Under the pieces are notes generated by a model. That model was not told the DNA's origin. It saw only the letters and a list, made by a program, of their open reading frames with translations, and did no database searches. Positions 1-6,762 of a stretch of DNA of 7,219 bases are shown in pieces. Origin of the DNA: Gammaproteobacteria bacterium (GTDB lineage: Bacteria > Pseudomonadota > Gammaproteobacteria > S012-40); NCBI GenBank assembly GCA_029864945.1, contig JAOTSL010000162.1, positions 1 through 7,219 of the forward strand, read 5' to 3'. The position numbers were made by a program, and so were the translations under genes. How positions within the stretch are numbered: the stretch's first letter is position 1; each line of letters starts with the position of its first letter.

Positions 1-186
1 TGATTAACACAATTTGCAACTTTCATTGCCTAATATAGTTAAAATGAATTCCTTCCCTGCGCTATTTATTGCCCCCTTATTGCACTCCGCGTAATATATG
101 TGGCTCCATGGCCGACTCCCTTAGTTCGCAGAAAATTCCGCTCAAGATCATAGTCGCTAACTAACCACAGTTTTTTTAAGAATCGG
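1..186. other. Intergenic stretch with no supportable gene
   Basis: This lies beyond the 3' end of rsmI. Frames are short on both strands; the longest from an ATG that I noticed is about 16 codons (from base 44, plus), with nothing to support it. In some gammaproteobacteria, such as pseudomonads, the RNase P RNA gene lies between rsmI and the mraZ cell-division cluster. I looked for its conserved 5' and core segments on both strands and did not see them. An 8-bp inverted repeat (152-159 with 190-197) overlaps the rsmI stop but has no T-run after it in the rsmI direction, so I do not call it a terminator. Confidence 0.5.
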
Positions 187-1056
187 CTATAGCGACTCAG
201 AGTCTTCACTGATTTTTTTTAACTCCAGCGCAATCGGGTACACTTGGTTTCGCTTCAAATTTTTTAAGTTCATCGCAATAGAAACAGCTTGCTTAACCGA
301 AAGCTCTTCCAATAAAACCGACAATATTCGTTTTAGCTCCTCTTCATCTTCATCCGTTTCTTCTTTTTGTATTCCTTCGAGTAAAAGTACGATTTCTCCT
401 TTTACCTGATTACTGTCTGATTCAACAAAATGGAGCAACTCTGGCAATGATGCCTTGTGTACGGTTTCAAATAATTTTGTCAATTCACGAGCAAGGACCG
501 CCTGACGATTTTCACCGAATAATTCAAGCATGATTTTCAGAGTATCAATAACCCGTCGTGGGGACTCATAAAAGATCATGGTACGGGATTCATCTAACAA
601 CGTTTCCAGCACTTTTCTTTTTGCGCCGGACTTTGCCGGTAAAAAACCTTCAAATGTAAAACGATCCGTCGCTAAGCCTGCTACAGATATTGCACTGATA
701 GCGGCACAGGCACCTGGTATTGACACTACAGGCAATTTATTTTCATGAGCCATTCGGACCAACGGGAATCCGGGGTCACTAATCAGAGGCACGCCGGCAT
801 CTGAGATAATAGCAACGGACTCGCCTTGCTTCACTCTTTCGCACACGGATGCCGCAACAGATATTTCATTGTGCTCATGAAAAGCCTGGCATCGAGTTTG
901 TATCTGAAAGTGACGGAGCAACGGAATACTATGACGTGTATCTTCTGCAAGAATGAGGTCGACACTACTAAGCACCTCTATGGCGCGGGTGGTCATGTCA
1001 CCTAAATTACCAATCGGTGTAGCTACAACATAAATTTTACCCGGGCTCTTGGACAC
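187..1056 (-). CDS. rsmI: 16S rRNA (cytidine-1402-2'-O)-methyltransferase RsmI
   Basis: RsmI transfers a methyl group from S-adenosylmethionine to the 2'-O of C1402 in 16S rRNA, in the ribosomal P site, where it helps decoding accuracy; it acts in the cytoplasm. The 289-residue length is normal (E. coli 286). The tetrapyrrole-methylase fold is clear: ATPIGNLGD at 12-20, LAEDTRHS at 36-43, FHEHNE at 59-64, SDAGVPLISDPG at 85-96, SIPGACAAISA at 112-122, the FYESPRR segment at 162-168, ARELTKLFETVH at 189-200 and KGEIVLLLEG at 219-228. The fifth residue of the SDAG motif is Val where the family usually has Thr, a mild departure. An acidic linker (about 231-241) precedes a small helical C-terminal domain. 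The start is GTG at 1056: an AGGAG lies six bases upstream (complement of 1063-1067), and an ATG is absent there. The gene is divergent from lpoA, the usual arrangement for this pair. Confidence 0.97.
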   Translation of the reverse strand: MSKSPGKIYVVATPIGNLGDMTTRAIEVLSSVDLILAEDTRHSIPLLRHFQIQTRCQAFHEHNEISVAASVCERVKQGESVAIISDAGVPLISDPGFPLVRMAHENKLPVVSIPGACAAISAISVAGLATDRFTFEGFLPAKSGAKRKVLETLLDESRTMIFYESPRRVIDTLKIMLELFGENRQAVLARELTKLFETVHKASLPELLHFVESDSNQVKGEIVLLLEGIQKEETDEDEEELKRILSVLLEELSVKQAVSIAMNLKNLKRNQVYPIALELKKISEDSESL

Positions 1057-1062
1057 AAAATA

Positions 1063-1067
1063 CTCCT
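1063..1067 (-). promoter_or_regulatory. Ribosome binding site of rsmI
   Basis: The minus strand reads AGGAG here, with six bases before the GTG at 1056. This is the strongest Shine-Dalgarno match among the large genes of the window and it decides the non-ATG start of rsmI. Confidence 0.8.
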
Positions 1068-1069
1068 GT

Positions 1070-1083
1070 TTGATTTAAATCAC
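1070..1083. promoter_or_regulatory. FNR/Anr-like palindrome in the rsmI leader
   Basis: The plus strand reads TTGATTTAAATCAC, which matches nine of the ten fixed positions of the FNR/Anr consensus TTGAT-N4-ATCAA and contains a perfect 12-bp palindrome (1071-1082). Its centre is about 20 bases upstream of the rsmI start codon, just upstream of its Shine-Dalgarno. At that place a bound regulator would be expected to block rsmI rather than activate it. It is about 190 bases from lpoA, too far for classical activation there. AT-rich palindromes arise by chance, so this is only a candidate. Confidence 0.3.
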
Positions 1084-1152
1084 GGGTAAACACACCGGCA
1101 TATGAACTTGTTGTGATGAGTAATGATCTGATAGTTATTAAAAAGACTCATT

Positions 1153-1180
1153 TTCTCTGTACTATTTTCTCGGTACTATT
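1153..1180. repeat. 14-bp tandem duplication upstream of lpoA
   Basis: Two adjacent 14-base units (1153-1166 and 1167-1180) differ at one position; each ends in GGTACTATT or TGTACTATT. They end seven bases before the proposed lpoA -35 box. This could be a regulator's direct-repeat operator or a simple slippage duplication; the sequence alone does not tell which. Confidence 0.6.
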
Positions 1181-1187
1181 TCGTACA

Positions 1188-1215
1188 TTGTAAGCGACAT
1201 CATATGAGATATAAA
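1188..1215 (+). promoter_or_regulatory. Possible sigma-70 promoter of lpoA
   Basis: TTGTAA (1188-1193) and TATAAA (1210-1215) are separated by 16 bases, giving four and five matches to the -35 and -10 consensus. Transcription would start near 1222, leaving a leader of about 54 bases before the lpoA ATG. A second -10-like element, TACAAT in GATACAATT (about 1235-1240), lacks a good -35. Confidence 0.4.
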
Positions 1216-1275
1216 ATATCATGTCCGTCAGTGATACAATTAACATACACACATAAACTTCGGTAAATTGAATTG

Positions 1276-3180
1276 ATGAAGATAAAGCGTTATTCAGTAA
1301 TTTTAGCCGCCGGTGCAACGTTATTGGCGTTGCTTGCCAGCTGCTCTAGCGTTGATGTCAAGCCAGGCGGACAAAATTCGCCTTTTGGTATAGGTGGGCA
1401 ATTATCAGCTGAAGACCCTGGGGCACTTATTGAACAAGGCAAACTCACCGAGGCTGCAATGTTATATTTGACTATTGCAAGCCGTGCCAGCAGCCCCCAA
1501 AGGCAAGATATTCAACTAAAGGCCATTGATTTACTGACAAAAGATAAGCATTTTGAAATTGCAGACAATCTACTTTCCGAGCTAAACCTCAGCGAACTCA
1601 ATACGCACCAAACCACTTTTTACTCATACCTGAGCGCTAAAGTCGCGATAAACGCCAGGAACCCGAAAAAAAGCCAGCAATTGCTCAGTTACGTTAAATC
1701 TGAAGACTACTCATCATTTGCCAGCAAAGCAGACATTCTTCGACTGTCTATTGCAACCTATGAATTAGGATCAGATCCTAAAAGCGCCATATTAGAACGA
1801 ATTGCACTAGAGTCTGAGATTCCATCAGAAGACGAAATACTGCTAAATCAGCAAGCAATTATACGTGGATTGCTGACGCTTGATTCAACTATTCTTCAAA
1901 ATATTGTTCAAACCGAACCCGATTCAATTGTTCGAGCCTGGATTGATTTAAGCCTTCTCGTTAAAAATTCAAAAAACCCGTTCCGCCTCGGCGATCAACT
2001 AAAAGCCTGGAAAGAACAAAACCCACAGCATCCAATCAGGCAATTGCTCATCGCGTCACTGGCCCCACAGCTTGAAGACGAACCACCTAAACTAGAAAAC
2101 ATAGCACTTTTACTTCCTCTTTCCGGCAATTTCTCCGGCCCGGCAACCGCCATTCGTGATGGTTTTCTTGCCAATTATTATGCCCAAATCAACGTAGGTA
2201 ACACACCGACTGTTCGTATTTATGACACAGGTAAAACAGACTCCAATATTCTAACAATTTACCAAAAAGCTATCGATAACGGCGCAAATATCGTTGTCGG
2301 CCCTTTAAAAAAACAAGCAATTAACGAAATAGCACTTAATGCCAACCATAATGTTCCAACGCTTGTCCTTAACCAATTGGATGACCCTGATTTTTACTCC
2401 AAAAATTTTTACCAATTTTCACTCTCTCCTGAAGACGAGGCCGTACAAATAGCCCAACGCGCTTGGTTAGACGGGCATAACCGCGCGGCGATTATCTTTC
2501 CTGATGGGAGATGGGGCAAACGTGTATCAAAGGCATTTCAAGACGAATGGGAAAAACTCGGCGGTGAAACTGTGACAGAAACAGATTACCAGTCAAAAAA
2601 GAATGACTTTTCTGCCCCTATTAAATCACTTCTTGCGATAGACAAAAGTACTCAGCGACAACGAGACTTATCTAAATTACTAAGAACCCGACTAAAGTTT
2701 GAAGCACGAAGAAGACAGGATATCGACTTTGTCTTTATGGCCGCCTTTCCTAAACAGGCGAGATTAATACCACCCCAATTGAAGTTTTTCCACGCCGCTA
2801 AAATTCCAATTTATGCTACTTCACACAGTTTTTCCGGGCGCATAAATCGCAAAAAAGATCGTGACCTTGATAGCGTCATTATCGGGGATATGCCTTGGAC
2901 ATTGAGCAAGGCGAAAAATGACAATTATAAAACACAAATTTACCGCACTTGGCCCAACGAATCTCGGAAATTTAATCGCTTATACGCCTTTGGCACTGAT
3001 GCCTACAATATTCTGCACTACTTAAACTGGCTAAGAGCAAACAAACAATCAAGACTACAGGGCACAACGGGAGAATTGCGCATGAATGAATACAATCAGG
3101 TTATGCGAAAGTTAAGCTGGGCAGTATTCAATCGCGGCAAACCTTCACTATTACCAGCTACCGCTGCATTAAATAATTAA
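1276..3180 (+). CDS. lpoA: Outer-membrane lipoprotein LpoA, activator of PBP1A
   Basis: LpoA is anchored in the inner leaflet of the outer membrane and reaches through the periplasm to stimulate the peptidoglycan synthase PBP1A (MrcA). The product has 634 residues, a little shorter than E. coli LpoA (678). A lipoprotein signal peptide is plain: MKIKR, a hydrophobic core and the lipobox LASC with the acylated Cys at 23. Residues about 45-260 are helical repeats of the TPR-like N-terminal domain. From about 273 (LENIALLLPLSGNFSGP) to about 620 runs a periplasmic-binding-protein-like domain of the LppC family, with VVGPLKKQAINEIA, FPDGRWGKRV, ATSHSFSGRIN and the closing TGELRMNE...LSWAVFNRGKP. 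A TTG at 1273 is in frame directly before the ATG; ATG at 1276 is preferred because it gives a normal MKIKR signal start. The Shine-Dalgarno is weak. It is the first gene of the probable lpoA-yraN-dolP-oxidase transcript. Confidence 0.95.
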   Translation: MKIKRYSVILAAGATLLALLASCSSVDVKPGGQNSPFGIGGQLSAEDPGALIEQGKLTEAAMLYLTIASRASSPQRQDIQLKAIDLLTKDKHFEIADNLLSELNLSELNTHQTTFYSYLSAKVAINARNPKKSQQLLSYVKSEDYSSFASKADILRLSIATYELGSDPKSAILERIALESEIPSEDEILLNQQAIIRGLLTLDSTILQNIVQTEPDSIVRAWIDLSLLVKNSKNPFRLGDQLKAWKEQNPQHPIRQLLIASLAPQLEDEPPKLENIALLLPLSGNFSGPATAIRDGFLANYYAQINVGNTPTVRIYDTGKTDSNILTIYQKAIDNGANIVVGPLKKQAINEIALNANHNVPTLVLNQLDDPDFYSKNFYQFSLSPEDEAVQIAQRAWLDGHNRAAIIFPDGRWGKRVSKAFQDEWEKLGGETVTETDYQSKKNDFSAPIKSLLAIDKSTQRQRDLSKLLRTRLKFEARRRQDIDFVFMAAFPKQARLIPPQLKFFHAAKIPIYATSHSFSGRINRKKDRDLDSVIIGDMPWTLSKAKNDNYKTQIYRTWPNESRKFNRLYAFGTDAYNILHYLNWLRANKQSRLQGTTGELRMNEYNQVMRKLSWAVFNRGKPSLLPATAALNN

Positions 3181-3233
3181 CGCAGCCCAACATATAACGA
3201 TAATGCAACTCATATAAAACATTAGGCTTAACG

Positions 3234-3593
3234 ATGCTCTTTGGCAAAAAGACAACCAGCGATATTGGAAAATCAGCCGAAAACCTTGCCGCAAATTATT
3301 TAATACAGCATGGGCTGACAATTATTGATAGAAATTTTAGCGCAAAAACAGGGGAGATCGATCTAATTGCTCTGGATAACCAAGTCCTTATTTTCGTGGA
3401 AGTAAAATACAGAAAAAGCGCCCTTTTCGGACAACCCTATGAGACAGTCACTCGCAGCAAACAGCAAAAAATCATTCGCACAGCACAAACCTTTCTGCAA
3501 AAGAACACAAAACACACTAAAAAAGCCTGCCGCTTTGATATAATATCAATACTGAACGACGACATCACTTGGCTAAAGCATGCCTTCGAGTAG
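3234..3593 (+). CDS. yraN: YraN family (UPF0102) nuclease-fold protein
   Basis: A 119-residue cytoplasmic protein of the UPF0102/YraN family, typical length about 120-130. The family has a restriction-endonuclease-like PD-(D/E)XK fold, but its cellular role is not established. Visible here are the N-terminal helix with GKSAENLAANYL (12-23), the RNFSAKTGEIDLIA stretch (33-46) with E41 and D43, and FVEVKYRK (54-61) with E56 and K58, the set expected for the metal-binding nuclease centre. The centre therefore looks intact. It starts 53 bases after lpoA; an AGG lies about eight bases before the ATG. Its position between lpoA and dolP is conserved across many gammaproteobacteria. DNA repair or recombination roles have been suggested for such folds but nothing here demonstrates one. 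Confidence 0.93.
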   Translation: MLFGKKTTSDIGKSAENLAANYLIQHGLTIIDRNFSAKTGEIDLIALDNQVLIFVEVKYRKSALFGQPYETVTRSKQQKIIRTAQTFLQKNTKHTKKACRFDIISILNDDITWLKHAFE

Positions 3594-3631
3594 CAACTAT
3601 TCAGAGCATTCAAACATTTGGAATACAACGT

Positions 3632-4375
3632 ATGAAAAAAATAGCAATAGTACTCAGCGCAATTACTTTATGTTACAACCTGATCGCATGCTCACCTATT
3701 ATTCTAATAGGGGCTACAGCCGGTGCCGGAGCATCAATCGTAACGGATCGTCGCTCAACAGGGAAAATGGTCGAAGATCAGGCGATAGAAATGCAAGCCT
3801 CCGATTTTATATATGCTAGCGAAACCTTCGGCAAAAAAGTTCACGTTTCTGTAACCAGCATTAATGCTATCGTTTTATTAACTGGCGAGACGCCAAAAGA
3901 AGAATATAAACAAGCCATTTATGACAAAGTTATGCGCATGCGTCCAGTAAAGGAGGTTATTAACAAAATAGAAGTTCGCGAAGTTCTTTCAATGGATGAT
4001 CGCTCAAATGATGCGTGGATTACCAGTAAAGTCAAAACAAGAATTCTTGCCAAAAAGGGCCTACTATCCCGAACAAAAGTAATCACCTCCAACAACCATG
4101 TTTACTTAATGGGAATTGTTAACGATAAAGAAGCAAACGAAATTATTGGTATCATTAAGCAAATGGATGGTATTGGAAATGTCACTCCTCTTTATGAAGC
4201 ATATAAGGGTAAGTTGTCCCGAAGCTTGGCCGCCGATGAGCATAAGTCACGCACAAATAACCTCACAACAACACAAGCATCAAAACTAGAAGAAGAAAAA
4301 CTAATAAAAGAAGATGACATAACAATGAAGTCTTACGTGATTCAACCAGCAATAATACTTACCAATGACGAGTAG
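3632..4375 (+). CDS. dolP: Outer-membrane BON-domain lipoprotein DolP (YraP)
   Basis: DolP is an outer-membrane lipoprotein that binds anionic phospholipid and helps keep the outer membrane intact. The product has 247 residues. A lipoprotein signal ends in the lipobox LIAC with Cys 20; a Gly/Ala-rich stretch (27-34) and TDRRSTGKMVEDQ (38-50) match the conserved segment before the first BON domain (DPRS-G in E. coli). Two BON domains follow, about 48-116 and 125-193, each with the VLLTGE / VYLMGIV core strand. Residues 194-247 form a charged, Lys/Glu-rich tail not present in E. coli DolP (191 residues). A longer frame opens upstream inside yraN, but the ATG at 3632 is chosen because the signal peptide starts there and a GGA lies about nine bases upstream. 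It begins 38 bases after yraN; no SIS-domain gene (diaA/gmhA) lies between them. Its end overlaps the next start by 11 bases. Confidence 0.93.
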   Translation: MKKIAIVLSAITLCYNLIACSPIILIGATAGAGASIVTDRRSTGKMVEDQAIEMQASDFIYASETFGKKVHVSVTSINAIVLLTGETPKEEYKQAIYDKVMRMRPVKEVINKIEVREVLSMDDRSNDAWITSKVKTRILAKKGLLSRTKVITSNNHVYLMGIVNDKEANEIIGIIKQMDGIGNVTPLYEAYKGKLSRSLAADEHKSRTNNLTTTQASKLEEEKLIKEDDITMKSYVIQPAIILTNDE

Positions 4376-5759
4376 TACATTACCCGGTGCATTCCACACT
4401 AGCCTTGTTGATATTTTCGAACGTGAAAATATACTAACAGATAAAGCCGAATGCTGGACCTACGGCTACGATAACAGCCGCAAACACGCTCAGCCTGATG
4501 CTGTTGTTTTTGCGACAAGCCACCAGCAAATAAAAAAACTGGTCGAACTTTGCAATCAGTATGAAATTCCTATTGTTGCACGGGGCCGAGGCACGGGCAC
4601 CACAGGTGCGACAGTTCCCTTGCAAGCAGGCATTGTTCTATCCCTTGAGCGCATGAACAAAATAATCAAAATCGATTCTGACAATCGCGTTGCGGTTGTT
4701 CAGCCGGGCGTAACCAATCAAGCACTGCAAGATGCAGCAGCAGAACACGGTTTTTTCTGGCCTCCCGATCCGACTAGCGCCGCGTTTTGCACAATCGGTG
4801 GCAACCTCGCATACAATTCAGCAGGCCCTCGCGCGGTAAAATACGGCACACCAAGAGAAAACATCCTTGGCCTGACCGCCGTTACCGGTGAAGGTAAAGA
4901 ATTAATCGTCGGCACTTACACCACTAAAGGTGTCGTCGGTTTTGATTTAACTCGATTAATAGTTGGCTCAGAAGGCACTTTAGCCATCATCACCGAGGCC
5001 ACACTAAAACTAACGCCACTGGCAGAATCAAAACGTGTATTGCAAAGCACTTACAAAGATATCAATAGCGCTGCCATCGCCGTTTCCGCGATCATGGCTC
5101 AGCCATTTACGCCTTGTGCATTGGAATTTATCGACGGAAACGCCATTAAAATGGTGAAAGCTTATTCTGACGCAGACTTACCCGACAACGCCGGCGCAAT
5201 GCTAATGATAGAAATTGACGGACCACTATCCGCTTTAGACGAAGGAGTTTTGGCCATTCAAAATGCGGCAAGCAATAGCGGTTTGCTTGAATTTAAAGAG
5301 GCGAAAACAAAAAAAGAAATTGATGCCTTATGGGCAACGCGCAAGGCATTGTCCCCCGCTTTGCGTAATGTCGCGCCGAAAAAAATCAACGAAGATGTAG
5401 TCGTACCAGTCTCTCATATTCCTGACTTAATAAACGGACTGGAGAAATTAAGCGCGAAATACGATGTCAAAATTGTCAATTTTGGTCACGCTGGTAATGG
5501 AAATATTCACGTTAATCTTCTCGTCAACCCTGATGACAAAGAGGAAATGAAACGCGCAGAAGAATGCCTGGATAAGGTTTTTTCACTGGTAATAGACCTG
5601 AACGGCACTTTGTCTGGAGAGCATGGCGTAGGAATTGAAAAGCGTGATTTTGTTGACCGTGAAATCACACCCAATTCACTGGGATATATGCGTCAAATAA
5701 AAACGATGTTTGATCCGAAAGGAATTTTGAACCCAGACAAAATGTTTCCACTAATTTAA
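4365..5759 (+). CDS. FAD-linked oxidase, GlcD / D-2-hydroxyglutarate or D-lactate dehydrogenase family
   Basis: A 464-residue flavoprotein predicted to oxidise a D-2-hydroxy acid to the 2-oxo acid, passing electrons to an unknown acceptor; no signal peptide or membrane segment is seen. The vanillyl-alcohol-oxidase-type FAD domain spans about 43-222: PIVARGRGTGTTGATVPL (69-86), PPDPTSAAFCTIGGNLAYNS (133-152) and IVGSEGTLAIITEATLKLTP (199-218). The C-terminal catalytic domain (about 223-463) has WATRKALSP (323-331), EDVVVPVSHIPDL (343-355), FGHAGNGNIHVN (373-384) and SGEHGVGIEKR (417-427). H375, H382 and E419 match the metal ligands known from D-2-hydroxyglutarate and D-lactate dehydrogenases of this family, so it looks active. 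Substrate cannot be settled from sequence alone: glycolate, D-lactate and D-2-hydroxyglutarate are all possible. It is a single chain with no iron-sulphur domain and no glcE or glcF nearby. The start overlaps dolP by 11 bases and the Shine-Dalgarno is weak, suggesting translational coupling. Confidence 0.88.
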   Translation: MTSSTLPGAFHTSLVDIFERENILTDKAECWTYGYDNSRKHAQPDAVVFATSHQQIKKLVELCNQYEIPIVARGRGTGTTGATVPLQAGIVLSLERMNKIIKIDSDNRVAVVQPGVTNQALQDAAAEHGFFWPPDPTSAAFCTIGGNLAYNSAGPRAVKYGTPRENILGLTAVTGEGKELIVGTYTTKGVVGFDLTRLIVGSEGTLAIITEATLKLTPLAESKRVLQSTYKDINSAAIAVSAIMAQPFTPCALEFIDGNAIKMVKAYSDADLPDNAGAMLMIEIDGPLSALDEGVLAIQNAASNSGLLEFKEAKTKKEIDALWATRKALSPALRNVAPKKINEDVVVPVSHIPDLINGLEKLSAKYDVKIVNFGHAGNGNIHVNLLVNPDDKEEMKRAEECLDKVFSLVIDLNGTLSGEHGVGIEKRDFVDREITPNSLGYMRQIKTMFDPKGILNPDKMFPLI

Positions 5760-5856
5760 TGGAATCAGTTTAATGGAGTTTATTATTCCCTGGACCACTA
5801 CAGACTCAACTCATAAGCGCAACAGCTATTTCTACTAAAACACCACCAACAAATAT

Positions 5857-6567
5857 TTAATACTTTACTTCAACGGTTTTCATCAATGTAACTTCTTCCG
5901 GCGAAATTTTTGATTTATAAGCATATGCCTCCACCCCATTTTCACTTGCATGAATCAGTGCGTTAGCATAATCGGGATCTATTTCAAAGGCAGGAGAAAA
6001 ACTTGTCACATCATCACGCTGAATACAATAAACCATGGCCGCGCGATACCCCCTAGTTACTGCGTCTTCTAACATTACAAGATGTTTTTGTCCTCGCTTG
6101 GTAACGGCGTCAGGGAAAATTGCGACGTGAGCTGAACGTTTAGCGGTTACATTTTTCACTTCAACAAAGCAGTCATTTTCAGTTTCGTGCCCCGTTAGCA
6201 AGAGATCAAACCTCGTTCCAGTATCAAAGTATTTTGCTTCGAGCTTGATACACTTGTAACCTTGAAGCTCAGTAATAACACCTGATTCAATTGCTTCGCG
6301 TACAAGGTAATTTGGGCGGCCGGTATGTATACCTACCAGATGGCCTTCGGCATCTTCGACAAGATCCCAGGAGTAAATATATTTTCGTGCAGGATTTTGC
6401 GTGTCATAAACCCAGACTCGACTTCCGGGGTCAGCACAACCTTTCATCGATCCGGTATTAGGGGTATGAGCGGTGATTATTCGGCCATCGAGTAACTCAA
6501 TGTCTGCGAGGAATCGTTTGTATCGTTTAATCAAGCGCCCTTCAACACAAGGCTGGGTGATTTTCAT
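5857..6567 (-). CDS. sfsA: SfsA family protein (sugar fermentation stimulation protein A homologue)
   Basis: A full-length SfsA homologue, 236 residues (E. coli 234). In E. coli the gene was found because extra copies stimulate maltose metabolism together with CRP; the protein binds DNA, and the family combines an N-terminal OB-like fold with a C-terminal PD-(D/E)XK nuclease-like domain. Conserved segments here: RLIKRYKRFLADI (11-23), HTPNTGSMKGCADPGS (34-49; E. coli has Cys where this has Thr35), HTGRPNYLVREAI (81-93), RFDLLL (119-124), CFVEVKNVT (133-141), IFPDAVTKRGQKHL (150-163) and VEAYAYKSKIS (212-222). The nuclease-type residues D121, E136 and K138 are present. It is convergent with the FAD oxidase (97 bases between stops). 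A weak purine-rich GAGAAAG about ten bases upstream serves the ATG at 6567. In many gammaproteobacteria sfsA precedes dksA; it does not here. Confidence 0.95.
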   Translation of the reverse strand: MKITQPCVEGRLIKRYKRFLADIELLDGRIITAHTPNTGSMKGCADPGSRVWVYDTQNPARKYIYSWDLVEDAEGHLVGIHTGRPNYLVREAIESGVITELQGYKCIKLEAKYFDTGTRFDLLLTGHETENDCFVEVKNVTAKRSAHVAIFPDAVTKRGQKHLVMLEDAVTRGYRAAMVYCIQRDDVTSFSPAFEIDPDYANALIHASENGVEAYAYKSKISPEEVTLMKTVEVKY

Positions 6568-6621
6568 TTTAGACTGCTTTCTCTTTTCAATAGGAGAATT
6601 TATCGTACCATTTTCCCCAGA

Positions 6622-6681
6622 AGAATTTCCAAGAACAGAGCTTTCAAGAACAGAACTTTCAAAAGTAGAATCTTCAAGAGT
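6622..6681. repeat. Four 15-bp tandem repeats upstream of sfsA
   Basis: Units lie at 6622-6636, 6637-6651, 6652-6666 and 6667-6681; the minus-strand consensus is GTTCTTGAAAGTTCT, with two to five differences between neighbours. On the minus strand they are in frame with the sfsA ATG and translate as TLEDS, TFESS, VLESS and VLGNS. That frame is open from a TGA at 6703-6705 down to the ATG, but contains no ATG, GTG or TTG start, so I treat the array as untranslated leader or promoter DNA. It may be a set of regulator sites or a product of slippage. Confidence 0.8.
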
Positions 6682-6684
6682 ATA
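6679..6684 (-). promoter_or_regulatory. Possible -10 box for sfsA
   Basis: The minus strand reads TATACT at the upstream edge of the 15-bp repeat array, five of six matches to TATAAT. The best -35 candidates about 17 bases upstream (around CTGAAC) are poor. If used, the repeats would form most of a roughly 105-base leader. Confidence 0.22.
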
Positions 6685-6762
6685 AAAAAGAAGTGTAACG
6701 GTTCAGCGCATAGACCTAACTCTACCTAAAACAGAAAATGCACTAATACATCCTATAATCAA

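Noticed and set aside
1..186. RNase P RNA gene (rnpB) next to rsmI, as in pseudomonads
   Set aside because: None of the conserved 5' or core segments of bacterial RNase P RNA is visible on either strand; it may lie beyond the left edge.
152..197. 8-bp inverted repeat (152-159 / 190-197) overlapping the rsmI stop codon, as an rsmI terminator
   Set aside because: The loop is 30 bases and no T-run follows the stem in the direction of rsmI transcription.
3437..3628. 63-codon minus-strand frame across yraN
   Set aside because: It lies antisense to the conserved yraN gene and has no recognisable features of its own.
3569..3631. Upstream extension of dolP beginning inside yraN
   Set aside because: It would bury the clear lipoprotein signal peptide behind 21 residues; the ATG at 3632 gives a normal signal and has a GGA upstream.
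4718..4915. 65-codon minus-strand frame within the FAD oxidase
   Set aside because: It is antisense to the conserved FAD-binding region and is best explained as a shadow of that coding sequence.
5760..5856. Bidirectional terminator between the FAD oxidase and sfsA
   Set aside because: No GC-rich stem followed by a T-run could be found on either strand in these 97 bases.
6473..6685. 70-codon plus-strand frame with PRTEL/SRTEL repeats
   Set aside because: It overlaps the 5' part of sfsA on the opposite strand and its repeats are just the other reading of the 15-bp array; no supporting ribosome binding site.
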